Below the pieces are notes generated by a model. It was not told the DNA's origin, did no database searches, and saw nothing but the letters and a program-made list of their open reading frames with translations. 64,000 nucleotides of DNA. It comes from Symplocastrum torsivum CPER-KK1 (GTDB taxonomy: Bacteria > Cyanobacteriota > Cyanobacteriia > Cyanobacteriales > Coleofasciculaceae). Where the stretch lies: assembly GCA_019358875.1 (NCBI GenBank), contig JAHHIF010000014.1:86381-150380 (forward strand). Direction: 5' to 3'. Below are positions 28,899 to 37,470 of the stretch, piece after piece. Numbering within the stretch: position 1 is the first letter of the stretch; every line of letters starts with the position of its first letter. The position numbers and the translations under genes were made by a program.

Positions 28899-29078
28899 TT
28901 ACATCAAGCCCCAGAAGTGCAGAACGCCTTCGTTTGAAAATAGCTCAATCCCGATAGCGATGACAAATCCCAGCATTGCAAGGCGACCGTTCCAGATTTC
29001 GGCTTGTGGGCTGAAGCCAAACTTAACAGCATTGCGATCTTCAGGATTGGTAATTGGTGGTGTTGGTACGTTAGCCAT
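28899..29078 (-). CDS. hli: High-light-inducible protein, copy 2
   Basis: 59 residues, found by hand (MANVPTPPITNPEDRNAVKF at the start, HFWGLM at the end). The chlorophyll-binding helix AEIWNGRLAMLGFVIAIGIE is almost identical to copy 1, so it is a recent duplicate. ATG 29078 follows AAAAGGAATC. It sits 44 bp upstream of copy 1. Confidence 0.95.
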   Translation of the reverse strand: MANVPTPPITNPEDRNAVKFGFSPQAEIWNGRLAMLGFVIAIGIELFSNEGVLHFWGLM

Positions 29079-29141
29079 TGGTTTGATTCCTTTTATTGAT
29101 TACTGTATTAAAGGATTGCTCTTGATACGGATGCTTTCGGC

Positions 29142-29321
29142 TTATAGAAGACCCCAGAAGTGGAGAACACCTTGGTTCGTGAATAATTCGGTCAGCAGTG
29201 CGGCGACAAAGCCAATCATGGCGAGGCGACCGTTCCAATTTTCCGCTTGGGGTGTGAAACCTGATTTCCAAGCATTGCGATCTGCTGGATCTGTAATCGG
29301 CGGTGTTGGTGCGTTTTGCAT
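29142..29321 (-). CDS. hli: High-light-inducible protein, copy 3
   Basis: 59 residues, found by hand, starting [20 protein letters not shown] and ending HFWGLL. The motif here is [20 protein letters not shown], with Asn where the other copies have Ile before Trp, and Thr-Glu-Leu after the helix. It is the most divergent copy and the first in transcription order. The gap to copy 2 is 63 bp, so the three may be co-transcribed. Confidence 0.94.
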   Translation of the reverse strand: MQNAPTPPITDPADRNAWKSGFTPQAENWNGRLAMIGFVAALLTELFTNQGVLHFWGLL

Positions 29322-29559
29322 GGTTACTGATCAGCTTCCTGACGACTTGGTTGTTTCTTTTCGTCTTATATTAAGTAATGTAACGCAAATTTTGAAATTA
29401 AGCTCTCTGTCTGAAGTTATAGGCTGCCAAATTTGTGAAAGCAAAGCAGGATGAAGTCCCTCGTTCCTTAATAGATGCGAGAGGCACGAGAGAAATCGCC
29501 TATTGGTTTCAACGGCTGATTAGCCGGAGGAGTGTCAACGTAACAGTTGATTCCGGTAG

Positions 29560-30279
29560 TCAGCGTAAGTCCGAATTCAATCCAGTGGGAATACCCAGTA
29601 CTGAACAGGGGAAATGGGTACCTAGTTGCTGAATGATCGGATGACTAACCGAATTACAACCCAAGAACAGTAGAGTTGCCGCTTCTGATTCAACAACTTC
29701 TCTCAGTTCACTTGCCACGTCACCAAACCGTAGATGCGCTTTGAAGGAACCCCGCCATTCTTCAGCCAAACAACGTGCTTGCCACAAAATTCGATCAGCC
29801 TGCTCAAATGAATCTGCTTGGCAAGAGGTGGCTTTGGGACGGCGTGATTTTACTGATTTCTTTGATGATGTAGCTAAGGCTTGGGGTTGGGTTTCGGTCA
29901 AAACAGATAGCTTAGACTTCTTTAACGATGTGTTTAACAACTCTGATGGCGACTGATGTTTTGACAAGTCGCTAGCACTAGCCGTGTTCAAGCCATCTGA
30001 ATACTGATTCTTTTGATTTTCATCAACGACGTAGACAACTTGAACCGTGACTTGCTTTTGTGTAACCAAACGAGTTTGATGAGCAATCCACATCGTCAAG
30101 TCCAAAGCCGTTTGACTGCTAGGAGAGGCATTGTAGCCAACAACCAGGTTTACCGATTTTGTAGAGTTTGACCACTTGGCAGCCGCTGAAGCGGGTTCAG
30201 GCAGCAACACCATTTGTTCAATTAAATCATTGCGATCCATCGCGCCTTCAAGACGCACTAACATTGGCTTGATGTTCAC
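29560..30279 (-). CDS. Universal-stress-protein-like protein
   Basis: 239 residues from GTG 30279 (AGAGG upstream). Two halves of a USP-type Rossmann fold are recognisable: VNLVVGYNASPSSQTALDLT at the start and AATLLFLGCNSVSHPIIQQL ... FPCSVLGIP at the end, joined by a long Ser/Lys/Thr-rich insert (about 95-160). The usual ATP-binding GxxG motif is not clear. It is last in the locus after the ABC transporter, and a ydaO-like RNA leader sits between them. Confidence 0.75.
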   Translation of the reverse strand: MNIKPMLVRLEGAMDRNDLIEQMVLLPEPASAAAKWSNSTKSVNLVVGYNASPSSQTALDLTMWIAHQTRLVTQKQVTVQVVYVVDENQKNQYSDGLNTASASDLSKHQSPSELLNTSLKKSKLSVLTETQPQALATSSKKSVKSRRPKATSCQADSFEQADRILWQARCLAEEWRGSFKAHLRFGDVASELREVVESEAATLLFLGCNSVSHPIIQQLGTHFPCSVLGIPTGLNSDLR

Positions 30280-30333
30280 TGTTTTTAACCTCTCTTAGAA
30301 GAAAACGATAGATAAGTGAGAGGTGGGTCAAGA

Positions 30334-30374
30334 ACAGATACCTCAGTTGTGTCCCAGAACATAGAGGTATCTGT
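30334..30374 (-). promoter_or_regulatory. Hairpin between leader RNA and the stress-protein gene
   Basis: Perfect 11-bp inverted repeat ACAGATACCTC / GAGGTATCTGT with a 19-base loop, lying between the putative aptamer and the coding start. It could be part of an expression platform (inference). Confidence 0.5.
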
Positions 30375-30424
30375 AAGGAGACTCCAATTGCTTTTTGTTA
30401 CAAAAGCGATAGTCTTGGTACTCC

Positions 30425-30570
30425 TAGCATCGCCGACGGAGTTTGTTGACGGGCTAAAACTGGAAGATGCCTCTCTCATGCCGGAGATTAGCCCCAAAAA
30501 TTGGTTCCTCCGCTCCCAACCGAAAGCTGACAGCTAAATTCTGTCAGCTTGTGATTGAATTAGGCTGCCC
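30425..30570 (-). ncRNA. Putative c-di-AMP (ydaO-yuaA) riboswitch 2
   Basis: Minus strand reads GCAGCCTAATTC, then GCGGAGGAACCA, TTTTTGGGGCTAATC, GAGAGGCATCTTCC and TTTAGCCCGTCAACAAACTC ending CGTCGGCG. The order GGAACC / GGGG..AAT / CCCGTCA..AAC..CGTmGGC is that of the ydaO aptamer. It is the weaker of the two (CAACAAAC rather than CAGCTAAC). It lies 146 bp upstream of the stress-protein start and just after the ATPase stop. Confidence 0.68.
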
Positions 30571-30599
30571 ACTCAAAAATAAAGTTAAGGGATTGTACG

Positions 30600-31439
30600 C
30601 TACTCGTCTTGGTTGAAATATCGATCCAGGAAGTTCAAGGCATGGTTACGCAATTCAAAATAGTCTTTTGATTCGCGTAGTGCTTGGCGATCGCGTGGAT
30701 GGGGAAAAGGTACCTCCAAAATCTCTCCGATTCTAGCATTAGGTCCGTTCGTCATCATCACAATGCGATCGGACATATACAGAGCTTCATCAACATCATG
30801 AGTTACCATCATTACCGCTTGCGGGTTGTTCTCCCAAATGTCGAGTACCTGTCGCTGCAATTTACCGCGAGTTAGTGCATCAAGCGCCCCAAACGGTTCA
30901 TCCATCAGCAACATTTTAGGACGAATCGCTAACGCTCGCGCAATACCTACTCGTTGTTTCATTCCACCAGAAATTTCATCCGGATATTTATTCGCCGCTT
31001 GCGTCAAATTCACCATTGCCAGATGTTCGCTGACAATCTGCTTTTTCTCAACAGGAGAAGCATTTTTGAGTACTTCATCAACCGCTAACCGGACATTTTC
31101 GGTTACTGTCAGCCACGGCAGGAGAGAGTAGTGCTGAAACACCATCATCCTCTCTGCGCCAGGTTTACGAACCTCTTTGCCCTCCAGTCGTACCATTCCG
31201 GAAGTTGGCTTTTCCAAACCAGCGACCATCTTGAGTAGCGTTGATTTACCGCAGCCAGAGTGACCAATTAGAGATATATATTCATCATCAGCAATGGTGA
31301 GATTGACATTATCTAAAACAACCAGCTCCCCACCCTCTGAATTGGGGTAAGACTTTACAATATTTTCAATTTCGAGAAATCCTGCTCCATTAACGGTTCG
31401 AGAATTAGTCTTGTCAGAAAAAGAAGTAGATTTTGTCAT
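30600..31439 (-). CDS. ABC transporter ATPase, nitrate/bicarbonate/cyanate type
   Basis: 279 residues. Energises uptake with the permease and binding protein encoded upstream. Walker A GHSGCGKSTLLKMVAG, Q loop MVFQHYSLLPWL, signature SGGMKQRVGIARALA, Walker B LLMDEPFGALD and H-loop MVTHDVDEALY are all present. The strongest resemblance is to NrtD/CmpD/CynD. A second, solute-binding-fused ATPase (NrtC/CmpC) is absent here, as in the cyanate system CynABD. Confidence 0.92.
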   Translation of the reverse strand: MTKSTSFSDKTNSRTVNGAGFLEIENIVKSYPNSEGGELVVLDNVNLTIADDEYISLIGHSGCGKSTLLKMVAGLEKPTSGMVRLEGKEVRKPGAERMMVFQHYSLLPWLTVTENVRLAVDEVLKNASPVEKKQIVSEHLAMVNLTQAANKYPDEISGGMKQRVGIARALAIRPKMLLMDEPFGALDALTRGKLQRQVLDIWENNPQAVMMVTHDVDEALYMSDRIVMMTNGPNARIGEILEVPFPHPRDRQALRESKDYFELRNHALNFLDRYFNQDE

Positions 31440-31540
31440 AGAATGCTCCGCGAAGAAGTTTAAGGTTTAGGGTCTTAATTCAAAACTCAGCACTGACCTT
31501 TGAAAAGCTTGTATAAAGCGTGTATAAAGCTTTGATGAAT

Positions 31541-32962
31541 TTAAGACATGAAGAACGATTTAGGAGCATTGGCTCTAATTTCAAAGCTGTTGAGATACCC
31601 GACTGGATCGCTAGGGTCAAACGCTTTGTTGTCGATAAAGAATTCAGCAGGTTCAACTTTGTAGTCTTCCTTAGGACATTCAATCCCCATTTCCTCAGCA
31701 ATCTCTCGATACAAGTCAGTTTTCCAACCTTGACGCGCCTTTTGTTCGGCATCTTTGGGAAATTGATCGATTTGTCCCCAACGAGTTGCCTGGGTCATTA
31801 ACCAGATAGCTTGTGATTGCCAAAGAAATGTGGAATGGTTGCCTGGGATGTTGGCAAGTTTATCAGGCAAATCAAAGAAAATGGTGCTGTAAGGGTCATT
31901 AGCCATGCGCTTTTGCCCATCAAAACCGCCGTAGTTGTATTCCCCAACAATTGCTGGTGCCGTGAACTTATCGATTGGGGCATCTTTCTTCTTCGGTTTA
32001 GCACCTGTAAAGGAGGGACTAGTAATATATTTGGCGACTTCAGGACGATTTTTGGGGTCACTGCAATACTGGCAAGCTTCAATCATTGCTTTTACCAGGC
32101 TTCGGTAGGTTTTGGGATTTTCCTCAATGAAGGATTCCATAACTCCAAGCAGTCTATCTGGGTGTCCGTACCAGATTTCCTTCCCTTGGGCAAAGGTAAA
32201 GCCAACACCTTCGTTACCAGCGATCGCTCTCGTGTTCCAGGGTTCTGCGACCATGTAAGCTTGCATCGCGCCAATCCGCACGTTATTGACCATTTGCGGC
32301 GGTGGGATGATGATGACTCGAAACTCCTCGGCTGGATTAATCCCAACAGAGGCAGATAAGTAGCGGACAAAGTACTCATAGATGGAAGAACTTAAAACCA
32401 CAGCCCAGATGCGTTGCTCTTGAGGTAGGCTTTGAAAGTAGCCATGAAAATTCTTCCCAAATTCTTCTAAGTTGCCGTTGTAGTCTTGCCAAGGACGTAA
32501 CCCAGAGTTCCACATGGCTTTGTTCATGGTCATGGCGTTGCCATGCCGATGAATGGTCATGGCAGCACATAACGACGCATGACGTGCCCCTTCCGCACCA
32601 ATTCTGGCGTTGGTGACTGCCCCAGAGACAACGGGTGAGGCATCAAGACGCCCAAAAATGATGCCATCACGGGAGTTTGCCCAGCTTGCCTCGCGGCTGA
32701 GGGTGACGTTTAGTCCGTATTTGCGAAAGAAGCCTTTTTCCCAGGCGATCGCAAATGGCGCACAGTCATTAACAGGGACAAATCCTACTGTAAGATTGGG
32801 TTTTTCCAGGCTGCTAGGATCTACAACGGGTTCGACAGCTTCGGCAGTTTTCGAGAGTCCATAGGGTGCGGTAACTCCCTTAATGGCACAAGATGACAAG
32901 GCGAATCCTGCTGCCGATGCGCCCATTTGTTCAAGAAATCTTCGTCGGTTCAAAGAATTCAT
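31541..32962 (-). CDS. ABC transporter substrate-binding protein, NrtA/CmpA type
   Basis: 473 residues. The N-terminus MNSLNRRRFLEQMGASAAGF followed by LSSC combines a twin-arginine-like and lipobox (LSSC) signal, consistent with an exported, membrane-tethered protein. The mature part is NrtA/CmpA-like: LTVGFVPVNDCAPFAIAWEK, RHASLCAAMTIHRHGNAMTM and GYFQSLPQEQRIWAV. Ligand (nitrate, nitrite, bicarbonate or cyanate) cannot be settled by eye. It lies between the permease and ATPase genes. Confidence 0.9.
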   Translation of the reverse strand: MNSLNRRRFLEQMGASAAGFALSSCAIKGVTAPYGLSKTAEAVEPVVDPSSLEKPNLTVGFVPVNDCAPFAIAWEKGFFRKYGLNVTLSREASWANSRDGIIFGRLDASPVVSGAVTNARIGAEGARHASLCAAMTIHRHGNAMTMNKAMWNSGLRPWQDYNGNLEEFGKNFHGYFQSLPQEQRIWAVVLSSSIYEYFVRYLSASVGINPAEEFRVIIIPPPQMVNNVRIGAMQAYMVAEPWNTRAIAGNEGVGFTFAQGKEIWYGHPDRLLGVMESFIEENPKTYRSLVKAMIEACQYCSDPKNRPEVAKYITSPSFTGAKPKKKDAPIDKFTAPAIVGEYNYGGFDGQKRMANDPYSTIFFDLPDKLANIPGNHSTFLWQSQAIWLMTQATRWGQIDQFPKDAEQKARQGWKTDLYREIAEEMGIECPKEDYKVEPAEFFIDNKAFDPSDPVGYLNSFEIRANAPKSFFMS

Positions 32963-33064
32963 GGCGGTATTACTAATGTTGTTAGTTCTTATGATGAATG
33001 GCTAGCAGTAACGATTCAGCTATGACCGTAGCTGAAATTTACGCAATGTCAGTGAGGCGTAGAT

Positions 33065-33919
33065 TTAGTTGGTAGTTGCAGTGGGTCGTCGGTGAGTGAC
33101 TAGAGATTCAATTTTGCCCAAAATGTAGTCAAGCACTAGCCCCGTTACACCAATCACAACCACTGCCAAGAACACGGAACTCAAGTTTAAGCGGTTCCAT
33201 TGATCCCAAACGAAGAAGCCGATGCCAATACCACCGGTGAGCATTTCAACAGCGACGATGACTAGCCAAGCAATTCCTAAACTAATCCGCAAGCCAGTGA
33301 AGATGTAAGGTAAGCTTGCCGGCCAAATGATTTTTGTAATCTGTCGCCAACGAGGCATTTCTAGAACGCGGGCAACATCCAGATAATCTTTTTGAACGCT
33401 GGATACGCCGAGTGCTGTGTTGATAATCGTCGGCCACAACGAGGTGATAAAGATAACAAAAATTGCTGAAGGTTCTGCCAGGTTGAAGATGGCGAGTGCG
33501 ATCGGTAGCCAAGCCAAGGGTGATACAGGCTTAAAGACTTGAATCAGAGGATTGAGAGTTAGCATCGCTGCTCTGGACATCCCAATCAGAAATCCCAAAG
33601 GAATTGCCACAGCCGCACCCAACGAAAATCCCAGTAATACCCGCCGCAGACTTGCCAGCAATAACCAACCGAGTCCTAAGTTACCAGGGCCTTTCCGAAA
33701 GAACGGGTTGGCGTATTCTGCGCTATCGAGAAGTGCTTGAAGCGGGGTGGGCATTAATTCTGTTAAGAATGTTGCAGTAAACCACCACAGCAGAATTACT
33801 CCCAAAAACCCTAGGGCAGGCAGCAAAACTACATCTCTTACAAGTACTGGTTTTGCTTTTTTCCAGGTAGCTTGTCCAGCGACAGCGACGATCGCTGCCA
33901 AATTTAGCTGAAACAACAT
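33065..33919 (-). CDS. ABC transporter permease, NrtB/CmpB type
   Basis: 284 residues from ATG 33919, which follows GAGG at a good distance; the frame extends to 33952. About six transmembrane helices with the binding-protein-dependent permease loop (LGVSSVQKDYLDVARVLEMP, then ASLPYIFTGLRISLGIAW). C-terminal GKIESLVTHRR is as in NrtB. First gene of the transporter group in transcription order, about 105 bp downstream of a ydaO-like leader. Confidence 0.9.
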   Translation of the reverse strand: MLFQLNLAAIVAVAGQATWKKAKPVLVRDVVLLPALGFLGVILLWWFTATFLTELMPTPLQALLDSAEYANPFFRKGPGNLGLGWLLLASLRRVLLGFSLGAAVAIPLGFLIGMSRAAMLTLNPLIQVFKPVSPLAWLPIALAIFNLAEPSAIFVIFITSLWPTIINTALGVSSVQKDYLDVARVLEMPRWRQITKIIWPASLPYIFTGLRISLGIAWLVIVAVEMLTGGIGIGFFVWDQWNRLNLSSVFLAVVVIGVTGLVLDYILGKIESLVTHRRPTATTN

Positions 33920-34024
33920 ATTGCAATGCCTCAGACTCAACAACAGGTACACAAAACTGAGCAGTACCAGCCGGAGAAACTGACAAAATCAAGACATTGC
34001 TAAAAAATGCCGATCTTTTCAGAG

Positions 34025-34192
34025 GTCTCCTCTCAATGCCTACGGAGTTAGCTGACGGGCTAGGGCTGAGAGATGCCCCTCTCTACTTACTTAAAAGTTG
34101 GAGAATACGCCCCCAAGAATGGTTCCCCCGTTCCTTACTTCACCTTGCTTACAGATGAACGTGTTGGCGAAGCTTTTGGATTAGGCTGACTT
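34025..34192 (-). ncRNA. Putative c-di-AMP (ydaO-yuaA) riboswitch 1
   Basis: Minus strand reads CAGCCTAATCC, GGGGGAACCATTCTTGGGGG, CGTATTCTCC, GTAGAGAGGGGCATCTCTC, then AGCCCTAGCCCGTCAGCTAA and CTCCGTAGGC. This matches the remembered ydaO consensus (GGGGAACC, GGGG-gAAT, CCCGaa-CCGUCAGCUAAC-yCGUAGGC) closely. It lies in the leader of the permease gene, so c-di-AMP would be expected to switch transporter expression. A homologous copy is at 30425-30570. Confidence 0.8.
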
Positions 34193-34472
34193 ACTCTAGT
34201 TAAGGATGAAGAATAACACAGTTTTTCCGGATTCTTGTTCTTTCTAAAGAAATAGTTAACATTAACCGTTTATGCGGCTCAAACCCCCTTAGGGATTGAA
34301 TTATAGCTCTTCAGCAGTCAGCTTAAGAGCGGTCAGCTTTCAGTCGAATAGGCTCCGGCTAGGGCGCATAGCCTCCCGTCGATGTCCTAACCTAGGTGGC
34401 GGCAGTTATACAAGAGAATTAACAAAATCGGCATCCCGCCCTTCAATTTCAAATAAGTGATCGCTAATTGAG
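34193..34472. other. Promoter-proximal gap of the transporter locus
   Basis: 280 bp between the pentapeptide gene stop and the RNA leader. It should hold the transporter promoter. I saw no NtcA palindrome (GTA-N8-TAC). It includes AGCGGTCAGCTTTCAG at about 34330, a short word also found near 52560. Confidence 0.4.
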
Positions 34473-35723
34473 TTACGTCTCACTAGCATCAAGCGAATCT
34501 TCAAAGATTGCCCCTCGCCGGGTCAAATCCAGCTTTGCTTCCTCAGAAATTCCTAAGTTGTTTCCAAATACAGTATTTTTCACGCTAGCACTACTTAAAT
34601 CAGCGTCAATGAGGTTAGCCCTCAGCAACTTAGAATGGCGCAAGTTAGCTCTCACTAATCTTGCTCCTTGAAGGTTGACCATAGATAAATCGGCACGGCT
34701 GAGGTCAGCATCTGTCAAATCTCGTCCTTCTGCTCCCTGATTGACAATTTCCCAAATTAGATGCCATTTAGCATCAAGTTGTGTCGCCTCGTTGATTGTT
34801 GCCCCTTCAAGCAGTGTCGTACTCAAGTCAGCACCGTTAATTATTGCTTCCTCTAGATTAGTATTGCGCCAATCGGCACTATGAATCGTTGCCTCCTCTA
34901 GGTTTGCCCGCCTCAAGTCTGCTCCTTGAAAATTTGCCTCGCTGAGGTTGGCATGGCTCAAATCTGCTCCCTGAAGATTTGCCTCGCTGAGGTTAGCATT
35001 ACTCAGGTCAGCACCCTTTAGGTTTGCCTCGCGGAGGTTAGCGTTACTCAAGTCAGCCACTTTCAGGTCAGCGACTCTCAAGTTTGCCTTGTCAAGATTT
35101 GCTTCGCTGAGGTCAGCGACTCTCAAGTCTGTTCCCCTAAGGTCAGCACCTGTTAAAACCGCACCACTGAGGTCAGTACCCCGGAAGATAGCTGCGCTTA
35201 GATCAGCCCCTTTTAAATTTGCTCCACTCAAGACGGCCCCACTTAGATCAGCTCCTTTCAGATTTATCCCGTTCAAATTTGCATCACTTAAGATCGCATC
35301 ACTTAGATCAGCCACTCTAATGTCAGCACCACTAAGGTTGGTATGGCTGAGGTTGACATTAGTGAGATTCGCATGGCTGAGGTTAACTTGGCTGAGGTCG
35401 GCTCCCTTGAGGTTTGCTCCTCGAAAGTCGGCATGGCTCAAGTCAGCCTGATTCAAAATTGCCTCGCTCAAAATTGCCGCCCTTAAGTCAGCGTTATTAA
35501 GGCTGATATTACTGAGGTTTGCCCTGCTCAGGTTGGTACTGCGGAGGTTAGCGCCACTAAGGTTTATCCCTTGGAGGTTTGCCTCGCTCAGGTTGCTACC
35601 TGCAAAATCTTCAGCCGGATTTAGGTCAGCTATCCTCGCTAATTCCAGAAAGGCTTGGGTTTGGCACTCCATCACTCGCTGGGTCAGGTCTTGAACTTCT
35701 AGGCAAAATTCTTCATTAGTCAT
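34473..35723 (-). CDS. Pentapeptide-repeat protein, module copy A
   Basis: 416 residues. A short N-terminal helical region (MTNEEFCLEVQDLTQRVMEC ... IADLNPAEDF) is followed by about 60 A(D/N)LSxAxL units forming a right-handed quadrilateral beta-helix (residues about 42-385) and a conserved non-repeat tail (LDLTRRGAIFEDS). Cytoplasmic, no signal. Its start overlaps the upstream gene by 8 nt, so it is translationally coupled. The frame pairs with a shorter paralogue at 36700-37470. Confidence 0.93.
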   Translation of the reverse strand: MTNEEFCLEVQDLTQRVMECQTQAFLELARIADLNPAEDFAGSNLSEANLQGINLSGANLRSTNLSRANLSNISLNNADLRAAILSEAILNQADLSHADFRGANLKGADLSQVNLSHANLTNVNLSHTNLSGADIRVADLSDAILSDANLNGINLKGADLSGAVLSGANLKGADLSAAIFRGTDLSGAVLTGADLRGTDLRVADLSEANLDKANLRVADLKVADLSNANLREANLKGADLSNANLSEANLQGADLSHANLSEANFQGADLRRANLEEATIHSADWRNTNLEEAIINGADLSTTLLEGATINEATQLDAKWHLIWEIVNQGAEGRDLTDADLSRADLSMVNLQGARLVRANLRHSKLLRANLIDADLSSASVKNTVFGNNLGISEEAKLDLTRRGAIFEDSLDASET

Positions 35724-36435
35724 ATCGTAGTTGTTGCCGACTGAGATAAGGCTTTAGTTTTCGCTTGAGCAACAGTTGGGCAATTCCTCTTTCTAGGACT
35801 GCTAGCTGGTTTCGGCTAATGTTTGGCGACCACAGTCCCTGCGTCTGTGTCAGATAGACATCTTTCAGTGAGACTTCAAATGTTGCTTCTATATAGCAAG
35901 GTAAGGCGATCGCTTTTAGGGTTGCTAACTTTACATTGTTTATTGAGCCGTTCAAAATTGGCTCACCTGTTTCTACTTCAAACACCCAGGCGGGATTCTG
36001 CTGTGAACCCTTCGTCGTTACTTGAAAGGCAACCAACTGAGACGGATTGGTTTTGTCTTCAGTGAGTTCTGTCCCCCTTTTCCCTAAACTGTTATCTTCG
36101 CTCTGGATAACAGAACTTTCTACAGTCTTTTGTGCTTGATTATCTTGAGAGTCTTGCTCTTGTTGGCGGTGAGAAAGTTTTAAGGAACCCGATAACTCAC
36201 GAAACTCATAGGGAATACTACCGTTTTTCAGTCTTAGCTTGAGTTCTCCACCTTTTAAGCCAAATTTAACGTGACCCCCAATTAGAGGCTCACACTGCTC
36301 GTTGAAGTTAATCGTTAAGTACAGGTCAATCTGACCAGGCTGAACGGGAGTTCCTTGTAGTTTCATGGATAGGCAGCCTGGACATCGGTTCTCAAGCGAG
36401 CTTTCCTGAGCCGATGAGGGGAGAGGTTGTTGCAT
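35716..36435 (-). CDS. Unrecognised CxxC protein, module copy A
   Basis: About 239 residues from ATG 36435; a TTG two codons earlier is the alternative. No family recognised. Conserved with its paralogue are an N-terminal CPGCLSMKL motif, a beta-rich block (LYLTINFNEQ, HVKFGLKGGELKLRLKNG), a variable Gln/Glu/Ser linker (about 85-135), a second block (WVFEVETGEPILNGSINN, CYIEATFEVSLKDVYL) and an identical C-terminus YLSRQQLRYD. It may be a partner or regulator of the downstream pentapeptide protein. Confidence 0.8.
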   Translation of the reverse strand: MQQPLPSSAQESSLENRCPGCLSMKLQGTPVQPGQIDLYLTINFNEQCEPLIGGHVKFGLKGGELKLRLKNGSIPYEFRELSGSLKLSHRQQEQDSQDNQAQKTVESSVIQSEDNSLGKRGTELTEDKTNPSQLVAFQVTTKGSQQNPAWVFEVETGEPILNGSINNVKLATLKAIALPCYIEATFEVSLKDVYLTQTQGLWSPNISRNQLAVLERGIAQLLLKRKLKPYLSRQQLRYD

Positions 36436-36563
36436 TGCCAAGCATCAAATAAATCGTTCAGTTGGTTGCCTACCAAGCTAGCACGAGGCTTCAGTTCAAA
36501 AGTGTTATTTGTTGTTTGTTCTTCGTTATTAGTATTACTAGACTCAAACAACTGTTCAGTCAT
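36363..36563 (-). other. Possible upstream open frame, remnant N-terminus of the module protein
   Basis: 66-residue frame overlapping the start of the CxxC gene in another frame. Its segment LVGNQLNDLFDAWQC matches, at DNA level, the stretch upstream of copy B (LIGNNLNDWC), but with a 5-base difference that shifts frame. It may be a decayed N-terminal extension or a leader peptide. Confidence 0.3.
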
Positions 36564-36699
36564 TTGATTAACTACTTTTATAGTTCCTGAAGATGTTGTT
36601 ACGATTAATCAGTCTCGCAGAATATGGCACTTTATCTAGATAAAATCTGTGAAGAAGTTGTGAAGTAATTTCTGCTGTCAGCCTTATTTAAAAAACAAC

Positions 36700-37470
36700 T
36701 CAAAATCCTGGCGTGATTAGAGTTGAATCTTCAAAAATTGCCCCTCGTCGTATCAGGTCAAGCTTCATTTCATCAGAAAGCCCTACGTTATACCCAAACC
36801 TAGCCTTTTGTACATTTGCACGACTCAGGTTAGCATTCCTTAGATCAGCACGACTCAGGTTAGCACCGCTTAGCTGGGCACTACTTAAGTTAGTGTTCAT
36901 CAATTTAGCAGCAACTAAATTCGCACGGATTAGGTTGACACCAATTAATTTTGCCCCAATCAATTTTGCACTAATTAATTTTGCACCTCTAAGGTCAGTA
37001 CCACTCAAGTCAGCACGGCTCAAGTCAGCACTACTTAGGTTGGCACTCACCAAATTGGTACTAATTAAATTAGCACCACTGAGGTTAGCACCACTGAGGT
37101 TAGCACCGCTTAGGTCAGCACCGCTTAGGTCAGCTCCAATCAAGTCAGCACTAATTAGCTCAGCGCGGCTTAGGTTGGCACTAATCAAGTTAGCACCACT
37201 GAGGTCAGCAAGGCTGAGGTCGGCACCACTCAGGTTAGCAAGACTAAGGTCAGCATCACTCAAGTCGGTTTCATTCAGGTTTGCCCCCCTCAAGTCAACA
37301 CCACTTAGGTCGTCGCCACTTAGATCTTCACCACTGAGATCGACACCAACAAAATCTTCAGTAAGATTTAAATCAGCAATTTCCGCTAGCTCAGAAAAGC
37401 TCTCTGTTTTTGCTCCCATAATTTGCTGGATAAGGTCTTGAACTTCCAAGCGAAATTCGTCATTAGTCAT
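36700..37470 (-). CDS. Pentapeptide-repeat protein, module copy B
   Basis: 256 residues, paralogue of 34473-35723. Shared ends: MTNDEFRLEVQDLIQQIM ... IADLNLTEDF at the N-terminus and FGYNVGLSDEMKLDLIRRGA at the C-terminus. Between are about 34 repeats (GADLSGANLSGANLS), many of identical sequence, implying recent internal duplication. The 8-nt overlap with the upstream CxxC gene is identical to that of copy A. Confidence 0.93.
   Translation of the reverse strand: MTNDEFRLEVQDLIQQIMGAKTESFSELAEIADLNLTEDFVGVDLSGEDLSGDDLSGVDLRGANLNETDLSDADLSLANLSGADLSLADLSGANLISANLSRAELISADLIGADLSGADLSGANLSGANLSGANLISTNLVSANLSSADLSRADLSGTDLRGAKLISAKLIGAKLIGVNLIRANLVAAKLMNTNLSSAQLSGANLSRADLRNANLSRANVQKARFGYNVGLSDEMKLDLIRRGAIFEDSTLITPGF

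Noticed and set aside
34193..34472. NtcA-binding site before the transporter
   Set aside because: No GTA-N8-TAC palindrome at a suitable position was seen.
36713..37441. Long plus-strand open frame (242 codons) over the pentapeptide gene
   Set aside because: It arises from the 15-nt periodicity of the repeats on the other strand; it has a repeating Arg/Leu/Ala composition and no ribosome site. The same applies to 35089-35451, 8528-8722 and 60639-60842.
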